DNA of 64,000 nucleotides from assembly GCA_947649615.1 (NCBI GenBank), contig CANSSG010000010.1, positions 1-64,000 on the forward strand, read 5' to 3'. Positions 31,989 through 43,704 of this stretch are shown in pieces; within the stretch, counting starts at the first letter, position 1, and every line of letters begins with the position of its first letter. Under the pieces are notes generated by a model that was not told the DNA's origin, ran no database searches, and saw nothing but the letters and a program-made list of their open reading frames with translations. A program made the translations under genes and the position numbers. This DNA comes from an uncultured Clostridia bacterium (GTDB taxonomy: Bacteria > Bacillota > Clostridia > Oscillospirales > Oscillospiraceae).

Positions 31989-33632
31989 ATGAGCAACGCA
32001 AGAACCCGCAGGGCTTTGACCGCCGTTTTATCGGCGGGGTCCTGCATGGCGCTGGCGGCCACCGCCTTCGCTTCAGACGGCGAAGCCGCCGTATCCAGCA
32101 TGTACGCCACCTTCTGGGCGCTGGTGCCGCCTATCGCCGCCATTGTCCTGGCGCTGATTACCAAGGAAGCCTACTCCTCTCTTTTCATCGGCATTCTGGT
32201 AGGCGCACTGTTCCAGTGCAATTTCGCCCCGGTAGCCACCCTGGACGCCATTGTTAACGACGGCTTAATCTCTGCCATTGCAGGCAACGCGGGCATTTTC
32301 CTGTTCCTGGTGCTGCTGGGCATCATCGTGGCGCTGGTGAACGCATCCGGCGGCTCCGCCGCCTTTGGCCGCTGGGCTGAAAAAAATATCAAGGGCCGCG
32401 TAGGCGCCATGCTGTCCACCTTCGTCCTGGGCCTGCTGATTTTCATCGACGACTACTTCAATTGTCTCACGGTCGGCTCGGTCATGCGCCCTGTCACCGA
32501 CGGCCACAGGATTTCCCGTCCCAAGCTGGCCTATCTCATCGACGCCACCGCCGCGCCGGTGTGCATGATTGCGCCGGTGTCCTCCTGGGCGGCGGCGGTC
32601 TCCGGCGTAGCGGCGGACTTGGGTACCGGCGTCAGCGGCATTGAGTTGTTTATTCGGGCCATTCCCTACAATTTCTATTCCCTGCTGACCTTTGTGTTCA
32701 TCATCGCCCTTTCGGTCATGAAGTTTGACTACGGCCCCATGAAACTCCACGAGCTGAACGCCCTGCAAAAGGGCAAGCTGGGCGCGTTGGAAAACGCGGC
32801 CGAGGAGGAAGGCAGCCCCAAAGGCACGGTTGCAGACCTGATTATCCCGGTCATCATCCTGTTCGTGCTGTGTACCGTGGGTATGATTTATGTAGGCGGA
32901 TTCTTCGGGGTAGACGCCTGGGGCGATACGGCGTACGCGGGCGACTTCATTGGCGCCTTCGGCAACACGGATGCCTTTATTGGCCTGCCCTGGGGCGGAC
33001 TGCTGGCGCTCATCCTCATCGTCATTTATCTGGTGGCCCGCCGGGTGCTGGGCTTCAAGGAAGCCATGGCCTGCGTTCCCAAGGGCTTCATCGCCATGGT
33101 GCCGCCCATCACCATCCTGACCCTGGCGGTCAGCCTAAAGAGCATGACCAGCGCCCTTGGCGCGGACGTGTTTGTAGGGAACGTCATGGAGGGCGCGTCT
33201 TCCTTCCTATACGCCATGCTGCCCGCAGTAATTTTCCTGGTAGCCTGCGCCCTGGCCTTTGCGTCCGGCACAAGCTGGGGTACCTTTGCCATTTTGATTC
33301 CCATTGTGGTGCCTGTGTTTGACGCAAGCAGCCCCCTGTTAACCGTAGGCATTTCCGCCTGCCTGGCGGGCGCGGTGTGCGGCGACCACTGCTCTCCCAT
33401 CAGCGATACTACCATCATGGCTTCTGCCGGTGCGCAGTGCGACCATCTGACCCACGTCTCCACACAGCTTCCCTACGCCATCACCGTGGCGGGGAGCAGC
33501 TTTGTGTGCTTCATTGCCGCCGGGTTTATCCAGAACGCCGCCATCTGCCTAGTGCTGGGCGCAGTGCTGACGGTAGGCGTACTGGCAGTCCTCCGCTCTA
33601 TAAGCGGGAAGAAGCCGCTTCAGCATTCCTAA
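31989..33632 (+). CDS. NhaC-family transporter under lysine-riboswitch control (LysW type)
   Basis: A 547-residue membrane protein with a cleavable-looking N-terminus (RALTAVLSAGSCMALAATAFASD) and about 11-12 membrane spans. Features of the NhaC/YqkI group are FIDDYFNCLTVGSVMRPVTD, the FASGTSWGTFAILIPI loop and GDHCSPISDTTIMASAGA. Although annotated as Na+/H+ antiporters, members behind an L box are regarded as lysine importers, since the riboswitch couples them to lysine shortage. AGGAGGAAAC precedes ATG 31989. It is a single-gene transcript ending at 33665. Confidence 0.9.
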   Translation: MSNARTRRALTAVLSAGSCMALAATAFASDGEAAVSSMYATFWALVPPIAAIVLALITKEAYSSLFIGILVGALFQCNFAPVATLDAIVNDGLISAIAGNAGIFLFLVLLGIIVALVNASGGSAAFGRWAEKNIKGRVGAMLSTFVLGLLIFIDDYFNCLTVGSVMRPVTDGHRISRPKLAYLIDATAAPVCMIAPVSSWAAAVSGVAADLGTGVSGIELFIRAIPYNFYSLLTFVFIIALSVMKFDYGPMKLHELNALQKGKLGALENAAEEEGSPKGTVADLIIPVIILFVLCTVGMIYVGGFFGVDAWGDTAYAGDFIGAFGNTDAFIGLPWGGLLALILIVIYLVARRVLGFKEAMACVPKGFIAMVPPITILTLAVSLKSMTSALGADVFVGNVMEGASSFLYAMLPAVIFLVACALAFASGTSWGTFAILIPIVVPVFDASSPLLTVGISACLAGAVCGDHCSPISDTTIMASAGAQCDHLTHVSTQLPYAITVAGSSFVCFIAAGFIQNAAICLVLGAVLTVGVLAVLRSISGKKPLQHS

Positions 33633-33665
33633 CCTCAAAAAAGGTGCTCTGCACCTTTTTTGAGG
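33633..33665 (+). terminator. Terminator of the NhaC-type gene
   Basis: A perfect 15-bp stem (33633-33647 with 33651-33665), loop TCT, with TTTTTT inside the right arm. Confidence 0.88.
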
Positions 33666-33690
33666 GGGGCGGAGGGCTTTTTGCCAGCCC

Positions 33691-33746
33691 GAAAACCGCC
33701 GGGGGGGTATCCCTCCGGCGGTTTTCTTTCAAATTTTTAAGTTTCG
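33691..33746 (+). repeat. Direct repeat A (terminator plus AT tail)
   Basis: Starts with GAAAACCGCCGG, folds into a hairpin with CCGGCGGTTTTC, and ends CAAATTTTTAAGTTTCG. It matches 34724-34780 except for two substitutions and one T. The pair flanks an AT-rich island. Confidence 0.9.
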
Positions 33747-33796
33747 CCCATCCCTTTTCAGAATGGATGACTGACCGATAAACTGAAATTTGTAAA

Positions 33797-34144
33797 TCAA
33801 ACAATATTCTCACCCAAGATTATTTTGGGCATTGTGGTTAAACATCTATTCCAACGTTTATAGAATTTTTCTATGCCGAGTTTTCCAACTCTTGCATGAA
33901 CTTCTTCATTTTCCAGCACCCAATACAAGACATATGTTACCTTACCTACATTTCTTGTAAGACGAACAGGTAATTCTCCCTCTTTAACTGCATTGAAATC
34001 TTTTTGCCGGTGAGTACGTTTTATATAGTGTACATCAATAACACCATCTTGCTCCAAGTAAAATTCCGCTACTTCCCTCATCAGTTCTTCAATTTCATCT
34101 AACTTGGTCAGTTTTGCCTCATATATGCATATTTCATTAAACAT
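33797..34144 (-). CDS. ABM-like alpha/beta-barrel protein on the AT-rich island (115 aa)
   Basis: A 115-residue protein of average hydrophobicity. ICIYEAKLTKLDEIEELMREV, then DGVIDVHYIKRTHR and KVTYVLYWVLENEEVHARVG, look like the ferredoxin-like antibiotic-biosynthesis-monooxygenase (ABM) fold, though without any cofactor motif. Start ATG 34144 follows GTGGAGG. Codon use is strongly AT-rich, unlike its neighbours, so it was probably acquired recently together with the next gene. Confidence 0.65.
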   Translation of the reverse strand: MFNEICIYEAKLTKLDEIEELMREVAEFYLEQDGVIDVHYIKRTHRQKDFNAVKEGELPVRLTRNVGKVTYVLYWVLENEEVHARVGKLGIEKFYKRWNRCLTTMPKIILGENIV

Positions 34145-34214
34145 AAAATACCTCCACAAACTGGGATTTGTCAATACAGCCTAAAACTTGTAATTCACAA
34201 GAAATACCTTATCT

Positions 34215-34619
34215 TTACAGGAAAATAAGTACAATGTTAATGAGGATGAGAATGTGTAAAAGTGTATGATACAAATCGGGTATTAGCTTCGTATCACTTG
34301 CCGGAATGAAACGAACAGTATCGCTGAAGCCTTCATTATATCCCTTTAACTTTTTTTCTGACACTCCAAAAATGGTAAAGTACCAATGGCAGAAGAATTG
34401 AACAATTATCCAACATGACAAAACGAACAGCAAAAACCATTTCCCAACAGGATATACTGCATGATATAAAACCACTCCGGTAGTAAAAAGGCACAGCACT
34501 ACAAATTCTGCACTCTTAATTCCAACTCCCTTTGACAATATCCATTTACTTGTCTTATATGATTTTATGCAGCCAAAAAACCATATCCAAAGAGCAAGCT
34601 GAGCAACCAAGCTTATCAT
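34215..34619 (-). CDS. AT-rich hypothetical membrane protein (134 aa)
   Basis: A 134-residue protein with four hydrophobic segments (ALWIWFFGCI; SAEFVVLCLFTTGVVLY; WFLLFVLSCWIIVQFFC; LLHILILINIVLIFL). The loop between spans 3 and 4 carries SEKKLKGYNEGFSDTVRFIP. I recognise no family. ATG 34619 lies behind AAGGAGAAATTG. It shares AT-rich codon use and orientation with the ABM-like gene 70 bp downstream and lies on the same island. Confidence 0.6.
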   Translation of the reverse strand: MISLVAQLALWIWFFGCIKSYKTSKWILSKGVGIKSAEFVVLCLFTTGVVLYHAVYPVGKWFLLFVLSCWIIVQFFCHWYFTIFGVSEKKLKGYNEGFSDTVRFIPASDTKLIPDLYHTLLHILILINIVLIFL

Positions 34620-34723
34620 TACAATTTCTCCTTATTTTTTGCTGAATTTAGCCAACTCAACAAATTCCGATTTGCCGAGTCGATTATAGCACAGGACTCC
34701 TGTTATATCAATGTGCTTTTGTA

Positions 34724-34780
34724 GAAAACCGCCGGAGGGGTGTCCCTCCGGCGGTTTTCTTTCAAATTTTTTAAGTTTCG
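34724..34780 (+). repeat. Direct repeat B (terminator plus AT tail)
   Basis: The second copy of the 56-57 bp repeat at 33691-33746, placed immediately before the pgsA promoter. Confidence 0.9.
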
Positions 34781-34790
34781 ACCAGCGCAC

Positions 34791-34819
34791 TTGACGGGTT
34801 CCCTCCAAGGGGCTATACT
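34791..34819 (+). promoter_or_regulatory. Promoter of pgsA
   Basis: TTGACG (34791-34796), 17-bp spacer, TATACT (34814-34819), 46 bp before the start codon. Confidence 0.85.
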
Positions 34820-34864
34820 TTTTCTTGGAAGAAGGAAGTTATTTCCTAAAACGGAGGAAACACC

Positions 34865-35434
34865 ATGGCAAATCAAGGAAACGCAAACCGCATTATCACA
34901 ATTCCAAACCTGCTGAGTACGTTCCGCATCCTGCTGATCCCCCTGATCGTATGGCTGTACTGCGGGAAGGAGAACTATCCGCTGGCGGCGTGGGCGCTGG
35001 CGCTCTCAGGTGTGACGGATATAGCGGACGGCTTCATTGCACGGCATTTCCACATGGTCAGCAATCTGGGCAAGATGCTGGACCCCATTGCGGATAAATT
35101 GACGCAGACGGCGATGCTGGTTTGCCTGCTGACGCGGTTCCAGGCAATTTGGTGGCTGCTGGGCGTTTTGGTGGTGAAGGAGACGGTGATGGCGTTTATG
35201 GGCCTGCTGGTAATCCGCCGCACAGGGGAAGCGTACAGCGCGGCTTGGCATGGGAAGCTGGCGGCTTGTGTCCTATATGCCGTCATATTTACACATATTG
35301 TTTGGTACGACATTCCGGCGGGCTGGTCTATTCCTATGGTTTTGGCGGGCATCGGGGCGGTTTTGCTGAGTCTGGCACTATATACCGCCAGCAACCTCCA
35401 CCGGCTCCGCGCCCCCCTGCCCGGCAAGCCATAA
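34865..35434 (+). CDS. pgsA: CDP-diacylglycerol-glycerol-3-phosphate phosphatidyltransferase
   Basis: A 189-residue membrane enzyme that makes phosphatidylglycerol phosphate from CDP-diacylglycerol and glycerol 3-phosphate. The CDP-alcohol transferase motif is complete: DIADGFIAR, then G and DPIAD at the right spacing (residues about 52-79). The start IITIPNLLSTFRILLIPLIV is typical. Five to six membrane spans follow. ATG 34865 follows ACGGAGGAAAC and it has its own promoter. Confidence 0.92.
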   Translation: MANQGNANRIITIPNLLSTFRILLIPLIVWLYCGKENYPLAAWALALSGVTDIADGFIARHFHMVSNLGKMLDPIADKLTQTAMLVCLLTRFQAIWWLLGVLVVKETVMAFMGLLVIRRTGEAYSAAWHGKLAACVLYAVIFTHIVWYDIPAGWSIPMVLAGIGAVLLSLALYTASNLHRLRAPLPGKP

Positions 35435-35638
35435 GGGGCAGTGCGCCCGGCGCGGCCGTTTGCCTTGCAGCGCGGCAAAAGGCCGCGTCTCCGCTTACGC
35501 GCGCAAGGGCTTTGCCTACAAAATACAGGCGTGAAGGGCGGCTAAAAAGGTTTTCCCTACGGTTCTTTTCTTTGTGCGCAGGGAAAAGAATGACCCATAC
35601 GCTCACGAGAAATTTTTTGCAAACTTCCACGAACCCCC
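35435..35638. other. Intergenic stretch between pgsA and feoAB
   Basis: Only imperfect inverted repeats are visible (CGCGGCC near 35452 against GGCCGCG near 35480; ACCCTACGG/CAGGGA pieces around 35557-35583). I see no gene with a ribosome-binding site in this stretch. Confidence 0.4.
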
Positions 35639-35667
35639 TTGACAACTGCATCGAAAAAGTGTAGAGT
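35639..35667 (+). promoter_or_regulatory. Promoter of feoAB, with a nearby dyad
   Basis: TTGACA (35639-35644), 17-bp spacer, TAGAGT (35662-35667). A short dyad AACCA-CTT-TGGTT (35679-35691) follows in the leader and could be a regulator site; it does not match the Fur or DtxR consensus I know. Confidence 0.75.
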
Positions 35668-35715
35668 TAGTCGCAACAAACCACTTTGGTTACATAAGGA
35701 AAGGACCAACACACC

Positions 35716-38178
<2,463 letters not shown>

Positions 38179-38188
38179 GGCAGAAGCC

Positions 38189-38223
38189 AAAGCCCGCACA
38201 GCCTGGACGGCTGTGCGGGCTTT
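38189..38223. terminator. Bidirectional terminator after feoAB
   Basis: A perfect 15-bp stem (38189-38203 with 38209-38223), loop TGGAC; the arms begin AAA and end TTT. Convergent genes meet here. Confidence 0.9.
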
Positions 38224-38910
38224 CTAATCGAGAATTTTTTTCGGCACGAAGGCCAGGTAATCCGCCGCCACCAGGCTGTAGTCCACGGTCCCCACGGTTC
38301 CCTCGATGGCCCTCTTATGGCTCGGCCCATGGAGGTGTCCATAGAAGCACCGCTCCACGGCGTATTCCTCTAACTTTTTAATGATTTCCGGGCAGCGGTA
38401 CCCGGTATATAGCGGCGGATAGTGGAGGAACGCAAGAATAGGCCTTCCGCCTGCGGCTTTCAGGGACGCTTCCAGCCGCCCCACCTCCCGGTTAAGGACT
38501 TTTTCATTATGGCCGGACTGTTCTTCCTCATAGAACCACCCTCTCGTCCCGCAGATGGCCCAATCCCCATAGAAAAAGCAGTTATTGTGGAGGATATCAA
38601 TAGAAGAAATCTGATTTTCTTGAAAAAAGCGCTTCATTTTCGCGGCGGTATTCCACCAATAGTCATGGTTTCCCTTCAGAATCCATTTTTTCCCTGGCAG
38701 CCGGTCGATAAACTTGAAGTCCTCCACGCTCTCCTCGAAGTCGATGCCCCAAGAGGTATCCCCGCATAGCACCGTCACATCATCCCCGCCCAAGGGAGCG
38801 AAGCCTTTTTCCAACCGGGATACGTGATCCTCCCACCCGGCGCCGAAGACATCCATCGGTTTATTCACTTGTAAGGACAGGTGGAGGTCACCGATTGCAT
38901 AGAGGGCCAT
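38224..38910 (-). CDS. Metallophosphoesterase
   Basis: A 228-residue calcineurin-type phosphoesterase with the full metal site: YAIGDLHLS (Asp, His), VLCGDTSWG (Asp), ILKGNHDYWW (Asn, His), FLHYPPLY (His) and GHLHGPSH (two His). The family hydrolyses phosphate esters or phosphodiesters; this branch has no assigned substrate. Start is ATG 38910 after GGGAGAAAGG; upstream in-frame codons to 38976 have no box. It lies 78 bp downstream of the niaR-type gene on the same strand. Confidence 0.88.
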   Translation of the reverse strand: MALYAIGDLHLSLQVNKPMDVFGAGWEDHVSRLEKGFAPLGGDDVTVLCGDTSWGIDFEESVEDFKFIDRLPGKKWILKGNHDYWWNTAAKMKRFFQENQISSIDILHNNCFFYGDWAICGTRGWFYEEEQSGHNEKVLNREVGRLEASLKAAGGRPILAFLHYPPLYTGYRCPEIIKKLEEYAVERCFYGHLHGPSHKRAIEGTVGTVDYSLVAADYLAFVPKKILD

Positions 38911-38988
38911 AAACGAATGCCTTTCTCCCAGGCGGCCTTCGGGCCGCTCCAAGTGGTTTCTTCCGCCCTGCTTCAATCCAGGGCGCCG

Positions 38989-39492
38989 TTATTCCAGCAA
39001 AAAGCCTTTTGCCGCCAGCTCTTCCCTGACGCGGGCAAAGGCCTGCTCATCCGGGCAGTCCAGCGTGTGCAGATGGACCCCCTCCGTCAGCAGCGAAAGC
39101 GGCTGCGCAGCGTCAGCCTTCAGGATAAACTGCCGCACGTCATACCTGCTGGACAGCCCCAGTGCGCCCGTAAGCTGGCCATAAACCGGATGCTCCACGA
39201 TTACATCCAGGACTGTGCATCCATTATCGACCATAATTTGCAGTTCTTCTTCCATGCCGCCGCTCAGGTGGCGGCAAGCCACCTGCCGCTGCAAGCCTTT
39301 CCGCTTCTCCTGTATCAGGTACCCCCTGGCGGTAGCGTGAATGTCGGCTCCGCCGGCCCGCAGCAGGGCCACATCCCCCACCACAAGCTGCCGGCTTACC
39401 CCAAACCTGCCGGCCAGGGCAGCGGCGCTAACGGGTCCCTGCGCCCTGGAAAGCGCGTCCAAAATAGCGTCCCGGCGTTCCTGCGCAGTCAT
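38989..39492 (-). CDS. niaR: NiaR-type niacin-responsive repressor (HTH_11 + 3H)
   Basis: A 167-residue repressor of NAD biosynthesis and niacin uptake genes. The N-terminal winged helix (RRDAILDALSRAQGPVSAAA, FGVSRQLVVGDVALL) is followed by a 3H domain named for its three His, here in CRHLSGGMEEEL, VEHPVYGQL and GVHLHTL, which bind metal and nicotinic acid. The end is FARVREELAAKGFLLE. A promoter (TTGACG-17-TATACT) lies at 39537-39565. No NAD-pathway gene is nearby, so its targets are elsewhere, possibly including itself. Confidence 0.9.
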   Translation of the reverse strand: MTAQERRDAILDALSRAQGPVSAAALAGRFGVSRQLVVGDVALLRAGGADIHATARGYLIQEKRKGLQRQVACRHLSGGMEEELQIMVDNGCTVLDVIVEHPVYGQLTGALGLSSRYDVRQFILKADAAQPLSLLTEGVHLHTLDCPDEQAFARVREELAAKGFLLE

Positions 39493-39536
39493 GGCCTTCC
39501 CTCCTCCGGCGACAGCAATACTGGCAATATAATGAT

Positions 39537-39565
39537 AGTATACCTGTCTATGCCCCCGCCGTCAA
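39537..39565 (-). promoter_or_regulatory. Promoter of the niaR-type gene
   Basis: On the minus strand TTGACG (39565-39560), 17-bp spacer, TATACT (39542-39537). ACAGGTATACTATC across the -10 could be an autoregulatory site. Confidence 0.75.
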
Positions 39566-39568
39566 GAG

Positions 39569-42163
39569 TTATACCGCTGCAAAGCTCAACTTCTCCCCAT
39601 CGCTTCCGATCACGACCCGCTGCCCGTCGGACAGCGTCCCGCGAATCAGCATAGCGGCCAATTCCGTCTCCACATGCTTCTGCAAATACCGTTTCACAGG
39701 CCGCGCCCCATAGGACGGCGAATAGCTGGCCCTGGCAATAAACGCCCTGGCTTCTTCCGTCAGTTCTGCGCGGATGTCCCTGTCCGCCAGCCGCCGCGCC
39801 AGCGCGGCCATAGCGATGTCGATGATCCCGCCGATCTGGCTTTCGGTCAGGGGGGAGAACACCACGATATCATCCACCCGGTTAATAAATTCCGGCCGGA
39901 AATACTGGTTCAGTTCATTCCGAACGCGTTCCCTTACCTCCGGGCTGACAGACCCATCCTGATGGATATTCTCGGTCAGGTACGCGCTGCCGATGTTGCT
40001 GGTCATGATGACGATGGTGTTTTTGAAATCGACCGTCCTGCCCTGGTTGTCGGTCAGCCGCCCGTCGTCCAGCAGTTGCAGCAGGATATTGAACACATCC
40101 GGGTGGGCTTTTTCAATTTCGTCGAACAGCACCACGCTGTAAGGCTTCCGCCGCACGGCTTCGGTCAACTGCCCGCCCTCGTCGTAGCCCACGTATCCCG
40201 GGGGCGCGCCGACCAGGCGGCTGACGGCGTGTTTCTCCATATACTCGGACATATCAATGCGGATTATGTTCCGCTCGTCGTCAAACAGCGATTGCGCCAG
40301 GGTTTTGGCCAATTCCGTCTTGCCCACGCCGGTAGGACCCAGGAAGATAAAGGACCCAATGGGCCTGTTTTCCTCCTTCAGCCCCGCGCGTCCCCGCAAG
40401 ATTGCTTCACTGACGGCGGAGACCGCCTCGTCCTGCCCAATGACCCTGCGGTGGAGGATTTCCGGCAGACGCAGCAGCTTTTCCTTCTCGCTTTCCACCA
40501 GCTTGCTGACGGGGATGCCGGTCCACTTGCTGACCACCCCGGCAATTTCCTCCTCGGTGACTTCCTCCTTGAGCAGGTGGTCGTCCTTCCCGGCGTCCAC
40601 CCTTGCCCGTTCCTCCTCCAACTGCTTTTCCAATCCAGGCAGGGTTTCATATTTCAGCCGCGCCATTTTCTCCAAATCATAGCGCCGCTCCGCTTCCTCC
40701 ATCTGCCGCCGTGTGTCCTCGATTTCCTGTTTCAGCCGCTTGACCCCTGCGATAGACTGTTTTTCCGTCTCCCACTGGGCGCGCATGGCGTCGTTTTTCG
40801 CTTTCAGTTCCGCCAGTTCCGCATCAATATGGTGGAGCCGGTTTTTCGAGCCGTTGTCCTCCTCCTTGCCCAACGCCTGCTTTTCAATTTCCAGCTGCAT
40901 CATTTTCCTGCTGATTTCATCCAGCTCGGCAGGCAGGCTGTCAATTTCCATCCGGATTTTGCTTGCGGCCTCGTCCATCAGGTCGATGGCCTTATCCGGC
41001 AAAAACCGGTCGGTAATATACCGGTCCGACAGGGCGGCGCAGGCAATCAGCGCCCCATCGGTAATCCGCACCCCATGATGGATTTCAAACCTTTCCTTCA
41101 GCCCCCGCAGGATCGAGACGGTATCTTCCACCGTAGGCTGGCCGATCAGCACCTTCTGGAACCGCCGTTCGAGGGCGGCGTCTTTTTCGATATACTTCCG
41201 GTACTCGTCCAAGGTAGTCGCCCCGATGCAGTGCAGCTCCCCTCTCGCCAGCTTAGGCTTAAGGAGGTTGCCGGCGTCCATGCTGCCCTCGGTGCGGCCC
41301 GCGCCCACGATATTGTGGAGTTCGTCGATGAACAGCAAAATCCGCCCATCGCTTTTCTCCACCTCATTGAGCACGGCTTTCAGCCGCTCCTCGAACTCCC
41401 CCCGGTACTTCGCCCCGGCGATCAGGGACCCCATATCCAGCGCGAAAATCGTTTTATCCTTCAATCCCTCCGGCACATCGCCGTTAAGGATGCGCTGGGC
41501 CAGCCCCTCCACTACGGCGGTCTTGCCCACGCCCGGCTCCCCGATAAGCACCGGATTATTTTTGGTTTTCCGGCTCAAAATCTGAATTGTGTGCCTGATT
41601 TCCGCGTCCCGGCCAATCACGGGGTCCAGCTTCCCCTGCCGGGCCATTTCCACCAAGTCCCTGCCATATTTTTCCAGGGCCTCATAGCCCTCCTCCGGGT
41701 TCTGGCTGGTGACTCTCTGGCTTCCCCGGACCTTGGTCAAGGCCTGCAAAAGCTTCTCCTTGTCAATGCCGTACCGTTGGAACAGCTTCGCGCTGGGGGT
41801 GCCTGACTCCTCCGCCAGCGCCAGGTACAGATGCTCCACCGATACATATTCGTCTTTAAACTGCTGCGCAATCTGCTCTGCCGCGGTGAAGAGCTGGCTC
41901 AGCCTGCGGCTGGCGTAAAGCTGCCCCGCCCCATCGCCTGACACCTTAGGCAGGCGGTCGATTTCCCGCTGCACCTCCCCGGCCAGCGTCTCCACGTCCA
42001 GGCCCATATAGGCCAGGAGCCTTGGCACCAGCCCATCCCGCTGGCGCAGCAGCGCCAGGTGGAGATGTTCTCCACCGATTTCCTGCTGCCCGTTCTCCAC
42101 GGCGGCCGACTGGCAGTCCGCCACCGCCTGCTGGGCGTTCTGGGTATAGCGATCAAAGTTCAT
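39569..42163 (-). CDS. clpB: Protein disaggregase ClpB
   Basis: An 864-residue AAA+ chaperone that rescues aggregated proteins with DnaK. Two N-terminal Clp repeats (about 1-140), the first ATPase ([16 protein letters not shown]), the long middle coiled coil about 400-520 that marks ClpB rather than ClpC or ClpA, and the second ATPase ([17 protein letters not shown]) are all present. The pore loops KYRGEF and GYVGYDEGG are intact. Start ATG 42163 follows AAAGGAGG. A perfect CIRCE element lies 100 bp upstream, so HrcA controls it. Confidence 0.96.
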   Translation of the reverse strand: MNFDRYTQNAQQAVADCQSAAVENGQQEIGGEHLHLALLRQRDGLVPRLLAYMGLDVETLAGEVQREIDRLPKVSGDGAGQLYASRRLSQLFTAAEQIAQQFKDEYVSVEHLYLALAEESGTPSAKLFQRYGIDKEKLLQALTKVRGSQRVTSQNPEEGYEALEKYGRDLVEMARQGKLDPVIGRDAEIRHTIQILSRKTKNNPVLIGEPGVGKTAVVEGLAQRILNGDVPEGLKDKTIFALDMGSLIAGAKYRGEFEERLKAVLNEVEKSDGRILLFIDELHNIVGAGRTEGSMDAGNLLKPKLARGELHCIGATTLDEYRKYIEKDAALERRFQKVLIGQPTVEDTVSILRGLKERFEIHHGVRITDGALIACAALSDRYITDRFLPDKAIDLMDEAASKIRMEIDSLPAELDEISRKMMQLEIEKQALGKEEDNGSKNRLHHIDAELAELKAKNDAMRAQWETEKQSIAGVKRLKQEIEDTRRQMEEAERRYDLEKMARLKYETLPGLEKQLEEERARVDAGKDDHLLKEEVTEEEIAGVVSKWTGIPVSKLVESEKEKLLRLPEILHRRVIGQDEAVSAVSEAILRGRAGLKEENRPIGSFIFLGPTGVGKTELAKTLAQSLFDDERNIIRIDMSEYMEKHAVSRLVGAPPGYVGYDEGGQLTEAVRRKPYSVVLFDEIEKAHPDVFNILLQLLDDGRLTDNQGRTVDFKNTIVIMTSNIGSAYLTENIHQDGSVSPEVRERVRNELNQYFRPEFINRVDDIVVFSPLTESQIGGIIDIAMAALARRLADRDIRAELTEEARAFIARASYSPSYGARPVKRYLQKHVETELAAMLIRGTLSDGQRVVIGSDGEKLSFAAV

Positions 42164-42263
42164 GGAAAAACCTCCTTTGAACCAGTATGCCCCGCACACC
42201 GGTTCTCCTTTCTATTTTCATTACCCATCATACACCCGGCTTCGGGAAAAGTAAAGAAAAAAG

Positions 42264-42290
42264 TTAGCACTCTTGTGACGAGAGTGCTAA
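42264..42290. promoter_or_regulatory. CIRCE operator upstream of clpB
   Basis: TTAGCACTC-N9-GAGTGCTAA (42264-42272 and 42282-42290), a perfect match to the HrcA operator. Confidence 0.97.
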
Positions 42291-42313
42291 CTTTCTGTGA
42301 ACAGTCTGTTAAA

Positions 42314-43699
42314 TCAATTCTTGTAGACCGCGGCCATGCCCTTATAGGTCATATAGCAGTCCAGTTTCGCCACCACTTCGAAGGGGGCATGCATCGCCAG
42401 CACAGGTACGCCGGCGTCCAGGGTGTCAATATTCCGGTTGGCCATGTACGCCGCCACGGTGCCGCCGCCGCCGGCGTCCACCTTGCCCAGTTCAGCCATC
42501 TGCCAAATGACGCCGTTCTCGTCAAAGATGCGCCGCGTATAGGCCACCAACTCCGCCGCCGCGTCGGAAGCGCCGCCCTTGCCCCGGCTGCCGGTGTACT
42601 TGCACAGGCCCACACCATAGTTGAGGAAGGAGGCGTTATTCTTCTCATACACGTCAGGGAAATTGGGATCAAAGGCCGCCGTCACGTCAGCGGACAGGCA
42701 GAAGCTCTTTTCCAGGCACACCCGCACCGGAACGCCCTGGGCGTCGCACAGGTCCTCCATGAAGGTGTCGAAGGCGCCGGTCTGCATACCGCTGACGCCC
42801 ATGGAGCCGACCTCCTCCTTGTCGGCCAGGATGCACACCGCCGTCTTGCCGGGGGTCTCCTCCAGGTCCAGCATAGCCTTCAGCGCGGCAAAGCCGCACA
42901 CCCGGTCATCGTGGCCGTAAGCGCCGATCATGCTGCGGTCGAGACCGATGTCGGCGGCGTTGAAAGCAGGCACGGCTTCCAGTTCGGCGGAGATGAAGTC
43001 GCCCTCGGTGAAGCCGTACTTTTCATAAAGCAGCTTCATCACGGCCAGCTTCACCCGGTCCTTCTCCTCGCCTTCCATGGGTTCGCTGCCGACCAGCAGA
43101 TTGAGCTGCTCGCCGTTGATGCCTTCGGCCAGGGTCTTCTTGCTCTGCTCCGCGCCCAGGTGGGGCAGCAGGTCGTTAATGACCAGCTTCGGCTCATTGC
43201 CCTCGCCAATAGCGACGCGGATGGTTTTGCCGTCCTTCAAGATCACTACGCCGTGCAGTTCCAGGGGGATAGTCACCCACTGATACTTCCGGATGCCGCC
43301 ATAGTAGTGGGTTTTCAGGTAAGCCAGCTCGTCCGCTTCATACAAGGGCGCGGGCTTCAGGTCCAGCCGGGGGCTGTCGATGTGCGCGGCAGTGATCTGC
43401 GCGCCCTCCGCCAGGCTCTTCTGGCCGATGACCGCCAGCATGAGCATTTTGCCCCGGTTGTCCAAGTACACCTTATCGCCGGTTTTCAGCGCCATACCCC
43501 GGACATAGGGCTGGAAGCCCTTTTCCTTGGCCAGGCGGATGCCCTCGCTGACGCACTCCCGCTCCGTCTTCCCGGCGTCCAGGAACGCCTTGTAGGCCTC
43601 GCAGTAGCGGTCCATGTCTCCCCGCTCTCCGGCGGGCATACGGTCATATCCGTTCTTTTTCTCTGTGAGGATGGTCTTCTTCCATTCTTTCGCGTCCAT
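42314..43699 (-). CDS. M18-family aminopeptidase
   Basis: A 461-residue dodecameric zinc aminopeptidase that removes acidic or neutral N-terminal residues. Metal ligands are in ITAAHIDSPRLDLKP (His, Asp), LADKEEVGSMG (Glu, Glu), GAYGHDDRV (Asp) and VLAMHAPFEV (His). The start is ATG 43699 behind AAGGAGACTGAG; a longer open frame to 43945 only crosses coaE in another frame. It starts 5 bp after the coaE stop, so it is the last gene of the tsaC-coaE run. Confidence 0.93.
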   Translation of the reverse strand: MDAKEWKKTILTEKKNGYDRMPAGERGDMDRYCEAYKAFLDAGKTERECVSEGIRLAKEKGFQPYVRGMALKTGDKVYLDNRGKMLMLAVIGQKSLAEGAQITAAHIDSPRLDLKPAPLYEADELAYLKTHYYGGIRKYQWVTIPLELHGVVILKDGKTIRVAIGEGNEPKLVINDLLPHLGAEQSKKTLAEGINGEQLNLLVGSEPMEGEEKDRVKLAVMKLLYEKYGFTEGDFISAELEAVPAFNAADIGLDRSMIGAYGHDDRVCGFAALKAMLDLEETPGKTAVCILADKEEVGSMGVSGMQTGAFDTFMEDLCDAQGVPVRVCLEKSFCLSADVTAAFDPNFPDVYEKNNASFLNYGVGLCKYTGSRGKGGASDAAAELVAYTRRIFDENGVIWQMAELGKVDAGGGGTVAAYMANRNIDTLDAGVPVLAMHAPFEVVAKLDCYMTYKGMAAVYKN

Positions 43700-43704
43700 T
43701 TTTC

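Noticed and set aside
31700-31990. Small protein genes in the lysine leader
   Set aside because: All bases are accounted for by aptamer, antiterminator and terminator pairing; the minus-strand frames there have no SD.
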